Below, piece by piece: positions 17,035 through 24,406 of a stretch of 64,000 nucleotides of DNA. A model generated the notes under the pieces. The model was not told the DNA's origin, did not search any database, and worked only from the letters and a program-made list of their open reading frames with translations. The DNA comes from Ensifer adhaerens (lineage in GTDB: Bacteria; Pseudomonadota; Alphaproteobacteria; Rhizobiales; Rhizobiaceae). The stretch's first letter is position 1; each line of letters opens with the position of its first letter. The DNA lies in contig NZ_CP083350.1 of assembly GCF_020035535.1 (NCBI RefSeq), positions 2,056,501 to 2,120,500 on the forward strand. The letters run 5' to 3'. The position numbers were made by a program, and so were the translations under genes.

Positions 17035-17091
17035 CGCTACTTCCCCAAGCGAGTTCCCTAGTGGTTAGGCTAATTGCTTAGGGAAGTAGCG
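17035..17091. repeat. hairpin H3 of a three-member family
   Basis: CGCTACTTCCCCAAGC pairs with GCTTAGGGAAGTAGCG (one G-T-type mismatch). An inner stem CCTA/TAGG closes a GTGGT loop. Relative to H2 the stem changes on both arms, so pairing is preserved. Confidence 0.8.
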
Positions 17092-17196
17092 GGAAATTCG
17101 CGCGCATTCGGCATGGCTTAATTAGAATGGTGGGAATTTTAGGGGAGCTTGTGCGGAATCTTAGGGGATTAAAAATTCTGCCCTCTGATTAATTCA

Positions 17197-17661
17197 GTGT
17201 TTTCAATCGGTTATAACCTGCTCGAAATCTCCGAATATATAGAATCTAGTTTGGATCATTGGATGCACGGCTTTTTCGTCACATACGGTCGAAGGCGTCT
17301 TGTGGCCGACGGAAATTCGGCCGAGCAAATCAGAGAGAGCATGCAAAATTCGTTCTGCCGTTCCGTAGATGTCGCCCCTTCCATACCCGCAGAAATTGTC
17401 GGGCACGTGTTGCGGAGACTGAAGCGGCAGAACGATGTACTTCTCTCACGTGGCGGGAAATTAAGCCCAGGCGCTCATCTACTTTGCCAGGTTTGGAAGC
17501 GGATCCGCCAAAAGCTCTACGACGTTACTCATCGAGGCTATGCGTACGATCCCTTCGTGCAAGCTCCGCACGGACCTGCTGGTCGACATGACTTCCAAAG
17601 GCTGTGGGGCCATCCGTTTTCTGCGTACTACTACCTTGTTTTAGCGTCCTGCAAAAAATAG
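17197..17661 (+). CDS. doubtful ORF of 154 codons
   Basis: The frame starts at a non-ATG codon without a good ribosome site and overlaps repeat R1. The related repeat R2 has length changes that break this frame, which argues against coding. I do not recognise the translation. It is listed only because it is the largest frame in the gap before cspA. Confidence 0.15.
   Translation: MFSIGYNLLEISEYIESSLDHWMHGFFVTYGRRRLVADGNSAEQIRESMQNSFCRSVDVAPSIPAEIVGHVLRRLKRQNDVLLSRGGKLSPGAHLLCQVWKRIRQKLYDVTHRGYAYDPFVQAPHGPAGRHDFQRLWGHPFSAYYYLVLASCKK
17269..17408 (+). repeat. ~140-bp repeat R1, upstream of cspA
   Basis: Similar to 18354-18492, by eye about 75-80 percent identical. Shared strings include TTTTCGTCACA, GGAAATTCGGCC, CAGAGAGAGCAT, GTAGATGT and GTCGGGCACGT. 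The same strand orientation brackets the cspA-HU gene pair. Small indels differ, so it is unlikely to be a protein-coding fragment in this frame. Confidence 0.65.
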
Positions 17662-17698
17662 GTTAGACGCGCAACGCGACGTACAGGCAAAGGCAAAC

Positions 17699-17902
17699 AT
17701 GGCGACGGGCAAGGTGAAGTTTTTTAACGCGGACAAGGGCTACGGTTTCATTACACCGGACGCCGGAGGCACTGACGTGTTTGTTCATGTGTCCGCGTTG
17801 CAATATGGCGATATCCTGAAGGAAGGGCAGACGGTATCTTATGACCTTGGCCAGGACCGCAGGACTGGCAAAAATAAGGCCGAAAACGTTAGGCCATTCT
17901 GA
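17699..17902 (+). CDS. cspA: cold-shock domain protein (CspA family)
   Basis: 67 residues, the standard single-domain size. It has RNP1-like KGYGFI (residues 14-19) and RNP2-like VFVHVSAL (27-34). It binds single-stranded RNA and DNA as an RNA chaperone. The GGCAAAGGCAAACATGG context gives only a weak ribosome site, and a long upstream non-coding segment could act as a 5' leader. It is convergent with an HU gene. Confidence 0.93.
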   Translation: MATGKVKFFNADKGYGFITPDAGGTDVFVHVSALQYGDILKEGQTVSYDLGQDRRTGKNKAENVRPF

Positions 17903-17920
17903 CGGCAGGGGCTTGCGCCC

Positions 17921-17945
17921 GAGGCTCCGACAGCGCCGGAGCCTC
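17921..17945. terminator. bidirectional hairpin between cspA and HU gene
   Basis: GAGGCTCCG and CGGAGCCTC form a 9-bp perfect stem with a 7-base loop, 18 bp after the cspA stop and just after the HU stop on the other strand. A short T-rich tail (GTTCTCTC) follows on the plus strand. Confidence 0.7.
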
Positions 17946-17954
17946 GTTCTCTCA

Positions 17955-18233
17955 CTACTTGTTGAGAGCATCCTTGAGCGCCTTGGCTGGCGCGAAGTTG
18001 AGTTTCTTTGCAGCCGCGACCTTAATGGTCTGCCCCGTCGCCGGATTGCGCGCTTCGCGCTCAGGCGTATCCTTAATCTTGAACTTGCCGAAGCCGGGAA
18101 TTGACGTCTCGTCTCCCGAGACTGCTGCGGCGGTGATCGCCGCAAATACCGCCTCGACGACGGCCTTCCCCTGCACTTTGGTCAGGCCGTGTGTAGCAGC
18201 GATGTTGTCAGCGATTTCGTTTGTCGTTGTCAT
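17955..18233 (-). CDS. HU family DNA-binding protein
   Basis: 92 residues from ATG 18233, which has an AGGAGG ribosome site; the longer frame to 18341 does not. The N-terminal helices (NEIADNIAATHGLTKVQGKA) are followed by the beta-arm region with GFGKFKIKDTPEREARNPATG and the C-terminal NFAPAKALKDALN. This is the histone-like nucleoid protein that bends DNA. Dimers also help initiation complexes and site-specific recombination. It is convergent with cspA. Confidence 0.93.
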   Translation of the reverse strand: MTTTNEIADNIAATHGLTKVQGKAVVEAVFAAITAAAVSGDETSIPGFGKFKIKDTPEREARNPATGQTIKVAAAKKLNFAPAKALKDALNK

Positions 18234-18885
18234 GGTTCCCCTCCTATTGACGCGAAAAAGGTTGGCAGGCCAGAAAATCCTTGTCATCGGAAAGATGGAA
18301 GGGCAGGGCCGCGTACAAGGGATTTCCACAAAATATAACAACGCGGTTAGCTGGGCTTTTCGTCACAATTGGTTGAAAAGTCACTTGGGGCCGAAGGAAA
18401 TTCGGCCATTTGCTCAGAGAGAGCATCAAAACTCGTTGTGCCGTTCAGTAGATGTTGCCCCTTCATACCTGCAAGAAATTTGTCGGGCACGTATCGCGGG
18501 CTCAATCGTAGCGCCTGTGCTGTCGGGGCGCCCCCCGATCCTACCTCGAAGGGGCAGGGGTGGCGGCGGCGCACCGGGCCATGGCACCTCGGCAGAAGAT
18601 GGACGTTCCATCTGGATGCCGCCTCAGTCCTAGCGTCCAGGGCTTGACGTTGTGCCGGAAGCGGAAGCTTGTGAAATGCAGTCTACACGCGCGGCTTCAA
18701 CAGTTCGTGACGAATAGCCGGACTTCTTGCTCGACATTTAAGACTGCCCCACCTCGATCTACTCAGATCCTGGCAACTTCTCCCGCATGCATCACTCTGG
18801 CCATCCGCCTTCCCATAGTTTCGCCTCATTGTAGCCGCAGCGAGAGCCATCGCGAATTCCGGTCAGACCAAGAGGAACGCAAGTT
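18234..18885. other. 650-bp intergenic region containing repeat R2
   Basis: Upstream space of the HU gene and of the ArsR gene. Apart from repeat R2 (18354-18492) I see no convincing gene: the open frames lack ribosome sites and match nothing. Confidence 0.5.
18354..18492 (+). repeat. ~140-bp repeat R2, upstream of the HU gene
   Basis: The partner of 17269-17408 in direct orientation, about 1.08 kb away. It shares the strings given for R1, with small indels. Confidence 0.65.
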
Positions 18886-19293
18886 TTGGACGATCCAGCT
18901 TGGACTACAGAGCGAACTGAGGCAGCGGTTCGATTGCTCAAGCCCCTGTCGCACCCTTCCCGGCTTTTGGTTGTAACCATATTGTCTCGAGGCGGGGCTC
19001 GGTCGGCGCGAACATTGGCGCGTATACTAGGCCTCTCGCAGTCCGCCACGTTCAAGCACCTTTACGAGCTAATGGCGTGTGGTCTGGTTGTCTCGGAAGC
19101 CAGGGCCAACCGAAACCGCTGGTTTTCGATTCCCACCGAGCACCTTGGAGTATTGTTGGCAATCGTGACCATTCTGGCTCCGCTATCCGGTGGCGGTGTT
19201 TCAGCCCAGAGCGGGACGGTGTCGATCGATGATTCTGAACGGCCCTCCACAGCCCGAGGTCGAGCGATGGTTCGCGTAAGAGATCCGATCTAA
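18886..19293 (+). CDS. ArsR-type winged-helix regulator
   Basis: 135 residues starting at TTG 18886, supported by AGAGGA 9 bases upstream. A winged helix-turn-helix occupies residues 12-85 (LKPLSHPSRLLVVTILSRGG, then ARTLARILGLSQSATFKHLYEL). No Cys metal-binding motif (ELCVCDL) is present, so it is probably not a classical arsenic or metal sensor. The C-terminal 45 residues are low-complexity and may reflect loss of the original 3' end. It is convergent with the M20 hydrolase gene. Confidence 0.7.
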   Translation: MDDPAWTTERTEAAVRLLKPLSHPSRLLVVTILSRGGARSARTLARILGLSQSATFKHLYELMACGLVVSEARANRNRWFSIPTEHLGVLLAIVTILAPLSGGGVSAQSGTVSIDDSERPSTARGRAMVRVRDPI

Positions 19294-19410
19294 ACGTCAA
19301 ACTCAGCTTGCCTCGGAAGAGCGTTGTTATGTCCGGCGGATATTCGTCCTGCGCCCCATCACAGCAGCCGTGACCTGGGCGCTGCCCCTTCGGTCTAGCA
19401 TAGACGAGGC

Positions 19411-20556
19411 TCAGCTCGCCCCCGTTGCCTTCATGAGGCTGCACCAAAACTGCACTCCGGTCGGGATAATGGCGTCGTTGAAGTCATAGGCGGGATTGTG
19501 CAAGGGAGCGCTTTTGCCGTTTCCGAGAAATACGAATGCTCCGGGCCGCTGCTGAAGGAAGTATGCAAAGTCTTCTGAGGCGAGCTGCGGTGGTGTTTGA
19601 AGGTTGACGGATTGCTTGCCAACGAGCCCTTCGGCCACGGTTGCGGCGATCGCTGCCTGTTCCGGAGCGTTCACGGTGGCGGGGTACTGCCTTGTGTAGT
19701 CGACTTCAACCTTGACACCCTGTGACCAGCCAATTGCGTCTGTGACCGTTTGGAGACGCTCTTGAACGCTTCCGCGTGCCCTCTCGTCGAGCGACCGCAC
19801 CGTTCCCCTGAGTAGAGCTTCGCAGGGAAGGATGTTTTCTGCCGACCCGGCATTGAAGCAAGTTACGGACAGGACGGTCGCCGCAAGAGGATCGACGTTA
19901 CGCGCAACGATCTGTTGCAGCGACTGCACGAGCGAAGCCCCAGCAAGAACGAGGTCGTCCGACAAATGGGGAGCTGCTGCGTGCCCGCCGCGGCCGCTCA
20001 AACGGATGGCAAAGATGTCGGACGCAGCCATGATCGCATCCCGACGAAACCCGAAGCTGTTCGGGGCAATGCCGGGCATATTGTGTAGGCCGTAGATCTC
20101 GTCGATCTGGAAGCGCTCGAGCACGCCGTCGTCGATCATCGCCTTTGCCCCAGCGCCACCTTCCTCCGCGGGCTGAAACAACAAGACGGCTGTGCCCGCA
20201 AAATCGCGTTCAGCAGAAAGCTGGCGCGCCGCGCCCAGAAGCATTGCTGTGTGCCCGTCATGGCCACAGGCATGCATGCGGCCGACATGTTTGGATGCGT
20301 AGTCAAGGCCGGTTGCCTCGGTAATCGGCAGCGCGTCCATGTCCGCTCGTAGCCCTATCGACTTTCCTCTTCCCCTGTTCCCGCGGATGGTGGCAACAAG
20401 ACCGCTTCCGCCGACCCCGGTCGCGAGGCTGTCAACGTTGAATTCACGGAGGCGCTCAGCCACGAAACTCGACGTTAGAGGCAGATCATAGAGCAGCTCT
20501 GGGATGCGGTGCAGCTCGCGGCGCCACGCGATCACTTCGGCAACGGAGCCGATCAT
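19411..20556 (-). CDS. M20D family amidohydrolase (hippurate-hydrolase-like)
   Basis: 381 residues. The dinuclear metal site of M20 peptidases is visible: LRADMDALP (Asp) after residue 65, HACGHDGH (His ligands, near 95), FQPAEEGG (Glu catalytic and ligand, near 127) and GLHNMPG (His). The dimerisation domain begins near RLSGRGGHAA. The subfamily hydrolyses N-acyl amino acids and aminoacyl conjugates. The start overlaps the aspartate ammonia-lyase stop (ATGA), so the genes are coupled. The context suggests release of aspartate or asparagine from an acylated or conjugated form. Confidence 0.88.
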   Translation of the reverse strand: MIGSVAEVIAWRRELHRIPELLYDLPLTSSFVAERLREFNVDSLATGVGGSGLVATIRGNRGRGKSIGLRADMDALPITEATGLDYASKHVGRMHACGHDGHTAMLLGAARQLSAERDFAGTAVLLFQPAEEGGAGAKAMIDDGVLERFQIDEIYGLHNMPGIAPNSFGFRRDAIMAASDIFAIRLSGRGGHAAAPHLSDDLVLAGASLVQSLQQIVARNVDPLAATVLSVTCFNAGSAENILPCEALLRGTVRSLDERARGSVQERLQTVTDAIGWSQGVKVEVDYTRQYPATVNAPEQAAIAATVAEGLVGKQSVNLQTPPQLASEDFAYFLQQRPGAFVFLGNGKSAPLHNPAYDFNDAIIPTGVQFWCSLMKATGAS

Positions 20557-21938
20557 GGCTCCAGCTCCGAGCCAAGCTTTGCAAGCGCAAAGGACCGTTC
20601 CTCCGACAGGATCTCTCCCGCGGATCGATTTTCGCCCAGGATTCGATAGGCGATTTGTGAGGCCTTCTCATAGCCGACCAACGGCACCAGTTCCGTGACC
20701 AATGCGGTGCTTCTTTCCAGATGTGACGAGCACGTATCGGGATTAGCGGTGATGCCGGATACGCACCTGGTCGCGAATGCGTCGCAAGTCCGCTGCAGAA
20801 GGGAGACCGAGTTCAGGATGTTGTAGAGGATCACAGGCTCCATCGCGTTGAGTTGGAGCTGACCCGCTTCCGATGCCATCGTTACGGTGACATCGTTACC
20901 GATCACTTGGAAGGCGACCTGGCTGACAAGTTCCGGCAGGACTGGGTTAACTTTGCCGGGCATGATCGAAGAACCCGGCTGGAGCGGCGGAAGATTGATC
21001 TCGCCGATCCCGCCTCGCGGCCCGCTAGAAAGCAGTCTCAGGTCATTGGCAATCTTCGAAAGCTTGGTCGCTGAGCGTTTCAGCATCCCGGAATAGAGAA
21101 CGAAAACACCTGTATCCCAACTCGCTTCAATGAGGTCCGTTGTGGCAACCAACGGAAGGCCCGTCATCTCGGCAAGAATAGGGACGACCAGGGACTGGTA
21201 TTCGGGCGACGCATTGATCGAAGTGCCGATCGCCGTTCCGCCGAGATTGATCTGTCCGAGGAGCTTCGAAAGTTCCTCAAGCCGCTCGATGTCTTCCCTC
21301 AGCGTCGAAGCAAATGCCTGAAACTCCTGCCCCAGCGTCATGGGCACCGCATCCTGAAGCTGAGTTCGACCCAGTTTGCGGATTGTCGAGAATTCACTCG
21401 CCCGCGTTTCGAAAGTTTCCGCGAGGCGGCCAATCGCTTGCAGCAGGTCCCGGTTGCCGAAGAGGAGCGCAATTCGGATGGCGGTCGGGTAGACGTCGTT
21501 GGTGGATTGGGACAGGTTCACATGATCGTTCGGATGGATCACATCGTAGCTCCCGAGGGGCAAGCCTCGCCGCTGGAGCGCCAGATTGGCGATTACCTCG
21601 TTGGCGTTCATGTTGGAGGACGTGCCCGCGCCTCCTTGGAACATCCCGACGGCGAATGCATCGTGGTGCCTGTCCGCAAGTATCTCGTCGCAGGCAGCGA
21701 TTATCGACTCCCGCAATGAAACCTCCAATAGCCCTAGACGGCCATTCGCCTCTGCTGCGGCTTTCTTGACGTAGGCCAATGCGCGCACAAAGCTCGGAAA
21801 ATCGCTGAGCGCCACGCGCGACACGTCAAAGTTTGCAATCGCCCTTGCGGTTTGTGGGCCGTAGAGCGCGTCCGCAGGTAGCGTGACCATGCCCAGTGCA
21901 TCGGATTCCACGCGAAGGGTGGGGTCCGTATTCAACAT
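20553..21938 (-). CDS. aspA: aspartate ammonia-lyase (class II fumarase/aspartase family)
   Basis: 461 residues. It has TSSNMNANEVIANLA (near residue 105), the HPNDHVNLSQSTNDVYPTA block (near 140) and the family signature GSSIMPGKVNPVLPE (near 325) with the flexible catalytic serine loop. GSSIMPGKVNPV is shared with fumarase C, but the neighbouring asparaginase argues for aspartase: aspartate to fumarate plus ammonia. A GAGGAA site precedes ATG 21938. It is in an operon with asparaginase upstream (35 bp gap) and the M20 hydrolase downstream. Confidence 0.85.
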   Translation of the reverse strand: MLNTDPTLRVESDALGMVTLPADALYGPQTARAIANFDVSRVALSDFPSFVRALAYVKKAAAEANGRLGLLEVSLRESIIAACDEILADRHHDAFAVGMFQGGAGTSSNMNANEVIANLALQRRGLPLGSYDVIHPNDHVNLSQSTNDVYPTAIRIALLFGNRDLLQAIGRLAETFETRASEFSTIRKLGRTQLQDAVPMTLGQEFQAFASTLREDIERLEELSKLLGQINLGGTAIGTSINASPEYQSLVVPILAEMTGLPLVATTDLIEASWDTGVFVLYSGMLKRSATKLSKIANDLRLLSSGPRGGIGEINLPPLQPGSSIMPGKVNPVLPELVSQVAFQVIGNDVTVTMASEAGQLQLNAMEPVILYNILNSVSLLQRTCDAFATRCVSGITANPDTCSSHLERSTALVTELVPLVGYEKASQIAYRILGENRSAGEILSEERSFALAKLGSELEP

Positions 21939-21973
21939 CTATGTATTCCTCGAATCTTTGAAGAAGCGGTCGG

Positions 21974-22960
21974 CTAATGTGAGCGCCGACGGAACTCGGC
22001 CGCGAGTTCTGTGGGATGAATGTTGGTGGCCAGAAGAAGGTTCAGGAGCAATCGTGCCTTAAGCCCATCCAGGTGGCCCGAAGGAAGGACTCCTTTCGCG
22101 ATGAGGTCCATCTCGGAACCCGGGTAACCGTAGGTGACCTCCAGGACCGGACCCGTCTCGCATCGGCTGGACAGGACTACGGGCATGGCGTTGACCAGCC
22201 GCTCCAGCTCCGGAGCGAGTGCGGCCGAGACATGGCCGCCGCCTGCCCCCTCGATGACGAGACCAGCAAAGCCGAGATCCGGCAACGTCGAAAGGATGCG
22301 GCCGTCCATTCCCATCGCGAACCGCAACAGCGCTACCGGCTTGCTGTCGGCGTTGAACTGCAATGTCAGCGCGTCATGGCGAGGCGCTCGCCAGTGATAC
22401 TGGACTACACCCTCAATCAATGTCCCCACCGGAGCAGCATTCGGCGAGCGGAACGCCGACAATCTCGTTGTGTGTGTTTTCCTGACAAACTGGGCAGAAT
22501 GGATCTCGTCGTCGAAAACGACGAGTACACCGCGGCCATGGCTCGACGGATCAGCCGCCACTCTGACCGCTGCCTCCAGATTGGAGGGGCCATCGGCACT
22601 TATCGCCGCCGCTCCACGCATAGCCCCGGTCAAAACGATTGTGCTCTCATCTCCGGTCAGGCATTCAAGAAGGTAGGCGGTTTCCTCAAGTGTGTCGGTT
22701 CCCTGCAGCACGACTGCTGCGTCGAAGCCGCTTGCCAGGCGGCGGCGAAGCTCCTCAGCCAGCGCCGCTATCTGGGTGACGGTCAACGAGGCGCTTGGAA
22801 GCTTGAAAGGTGACCAAGTTTCGATCGCGGCGATGGTGGCAACAGTTGGGACGCTCAACAGGAGATCGTTCGCCGCCAGCGTCGGGGCGAGACCGTCGAC
22901 CGGATCGCCAGTCATGGTGATCGTGCCGCCAAGAGACACGATGAGAACGCGAGGGAGCAA
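21974..22960 (-). CDS. ansA: L-asparaginase (type I/II family)
   Basis: 328 residues starting at TTG 22960, placed 5 bases after GGAAAG. The two catalytic Thr triads are clear: SLGGTITM (nucleophile Thr, near residue 13) and LQGTDTLEETAYLLE (near 85-99). A VLTGAMR stretch follows near 110. It converts asparagine to aspartate and ammonia, feeding the adjacent aspartate ammonia-lyase. There is no signal peptide, so it should be cytosolic. It is upstream of aspA on the same strand. Confidence 0.88.
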   Translation of the reverse strand: MLPRVLIVSLGGTITMTGDPVDGLAPTLAANDLLLSVPTVATIAAIETWSPFKLPSASLTVTQIAALAEELRRRLASGFDAAVVLQGTDTLEETAYLLECLTGDESTIVLTGAMRGAAAISADGPSNLEAAVRVAADPSSHGRGVLVVFDDEIHSAQFVRKTHTTRLSAFRSPNAAPVGTLIEGVVQYHWRAPRHDALTLQFNADSKPVALLRFAMGMDGRILSTLPDLGFAGLVIEGAGGGHVSAALAPELERLVNAMPVVLSSRCETGPVLEVTYGYPGSEMDLIAKGVLPSGHLDGLKARLLLNLLLATNIHPTELAAEFRRRSH

Positions 22961-23020
22961 GGCTCTTTCCTTTTTTCGGTATTATCATCGAATGGCCGAT
23001 CGTTGCCGACGGCGGCCGTG

Positions 23021-23059
23021 ACCGGTCGCAAGGTCGTATCGAAGCGAACTGCGACCGGT
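23021..23059 (-). terminator. hairpin between CapA-like and asparaginase genes
   Basis: ACCGGTCGCA and TGCGACCGGT form a perfect 10-bp inverted repeat with a 19-base loop in the 117-bp gap between two minus-strand genes. There is no T-run, so partial termination or message protection is likely. Confidence 0.5.
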
Positions 23060-23077
23060 ATAGAGCGGCGACAGCCC

Positions 23078-24181
23078 TCAGGCGGTGGCGCCAATCCTCT
23101 GTCGCGGTTCAAAGTGGCAAACCATCCGCGCTCCGTCGATGAGCATCTCAGTGCCGAGCGTCGCTGAAAGATGTTGGAAATCACTTAGCACTGGGGCGGC
23201 TTCTTCTTCGTCATCGATGAGCACGGGCATGCCCTCGGAGTTGCACTGGGTCGCCCGGAACTCCATTTGCGCGATCCGGCCGTCCTCGATGGAGATCGAG
23301 CAAACCATCGACCAGGGGTCGATCTGTGAGAAGATGTCCTTCTGGACGGGAGTGGCATTTACCCAGTCCTGCTGAGCGATGTGATTTCCGAGGCTGTAGA
23401 GGATCGGCTTGCCGCGATAGGTTTCAATGCCGGCCGGGCTGTGGGGGTGGTTGCCGAGTATCATGTCGGCGCCGGCTTCGATGAGCGCGTGCCCAAGCGG
23501 CTGCTGGTATTCGGCCCTTGGATTTCCACGTCCATATCCCCAGTGGACGCTTACAATGAGGACGTCGACATTGGGGCGCAGGCGCTCAATTTGCCCAATG
23601 AGCTGCTGGACATCTTCCGGAACGGCACGGCTGCGCATCTTCATGGGAGCGCCGGGCTCGGTTGCTAGCAGCACCGGATGGATTTCCGGCCACTGCTCGA
23701 CACGAACCGGGGAGATACCGGGGCGGTCGGCCATCGCGGCATAGTCAGGCGGCAAGAGGCAGGAAACCGCGATGATTCCGAGCTTTGTTCCTCCGACCTC
23801 GACAATCCGAGGAGCCTGTGCAGCGGCGAGGTCTTGTCCGCCTCCGACAGTGGCGATGCCCGCCCGGTCAAGGTGTGAAATCGTGTCCAGGAATGCGCCA
23901 ATGCCGAAGTCTCTTGTATGATTGGTCGCAACCGTCATCAGGTTGAAGCCAGCGCGGCCAAGATCTTCGGCAACTGCCGGATCTACGAGATAGGCAATCG
24001 GTGCGTCGGTTCGATGGCCAGCTGTTGAGAACTGAACTTCGCACGAGCCCCACACGACGTCACCGGCGCGCAGGTAAGCCATCGTCTTCTCGTAGTCCCG
24101 GTGAACCGGAACGCCATTCTTATAGAGGCGATCGCGCACGACGATATCGCCTGCAGCCGTAAAACGTACTCGTGATGACAC
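23078..24181 (-). CDS. CapA family metallophosphatase-like protein
   Basis: 367 residues. I place the start at GTG 24181 because AAAGGA lies 6 bases upstream; a TTG at 24196 is the only longer option. The calcineurin-like fold of the poly-gamma-glutamate CapA family is visible: FTAAGDIVV near the N-terminus, GSCEVQF, VATNHTRDFG (NH motif, near residue 88), SVHWGYG and LGNHPHSPAGIE. There is no membrane anchor, unlike Bacillus CapA. Homologues occur in capsule genes and in catabolic islands, where they may act as hydrolases. Here it lies between asparaginase and an MFS importer, suggesting an enzyme in breakdown of an amino-acid amide or polymer. That is inferred. Confidence 0.75.
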   Translation of the reverse strand: MSSRVRFTAAGDIVVRDRLYKNGVPVHRDYEKTMAYLRAGDVVWGSCEVQFSTAGHRTDAPIAYLVDPAVAEDLGRAGFNLMTVATNHTRDFGIGAFLDTISHLDRAGIATVGGGQDLAAAQAPRIVEVGGTKLGIIAVSCLLPPDYAAMADRPGISPVRVEQWPEIHPVLLATEPGAPMKMRSRAVPEDVQQLIGQIERLRPNVDVLIVSVHWGYGRGNPRAEYQQPLGHALIEAGADMILGNHPHSPAGIETYRGKPILYSLGNHIAQQDWVNATPVQKDIFSQIDPWSMVCSISIEDGRIAQMEFRATQCNSEGMPVLIDDEEEAAPVLSDFQHLSATLGTEMLIDGARMVCHFEPRQRIGATA

Positions 24182-24194
24182 GAAAATTCCTTTC

Positions 24195-24208
24195 AATGTT
24201 TTTATGAT
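24195..24208 (+). promoter_or_regulatory. 14-bp direct repeat, first copy (candidate operator)
   Basis: AATGTTTTTATGAT, identical to 24313-24326, in the 225-bp divergent gap between the CapA-like gene and the MFS gene. It overlaps the CapA-like leader. It may be a binding site for the GntR regulator at 25911. Confidence 0.5.
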
Positions 24209-24312
24209 ATTTTGTAATTATCCAAATGCCACACGTAATCAAGGAAAAAACTTACAATTGTGAGCCGCTCTTTTCATAGCAAAGGTCGAAACGCCCAAGA
24301 TCGTTGACTCAT

Positions 24313-24326
24313 AATGTTTTTATGAT
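24313..24326 (+). promoter_or_regulatory. 14-bp direct repeat, second copy (candidate operator)
   Basis: The identical AATGTTTTTATGAT, 118 bp from the first copy and 80 bp before the MFS start codon. Confidence 0.5.
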
Positions 24327-24406
24327 GTATCAAGCGGGACCGCGGACGATGAAAACGTGTCCGCGCAATTTTCAACGTTCAAAGAACAAGAGGGGATCCC
24401 CGAAAA

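Larger units (their letters stand above)
16768..17247 (+). repeat. long degenerate direct repeat, copy B
   Basis: It carries the same ordered landmarks as 7106-7561: dyad array, TTCG half-site cluster, AATTCCCTAC, CGCTACTTC hairpin, TGCGGAATCTTAGGGG and TAAAAATT, ending in GAATATATAGAATCT. It has the same orientation and lies about 9.7 kb downstream of copy A. Confidence 0.65.

Noticed and set aside
17959..18633. 224-codon plus-strand frame across the HU gene
   Set aside because: An antisense shadow of the HU gene that continues into repeat R2; no supported start.
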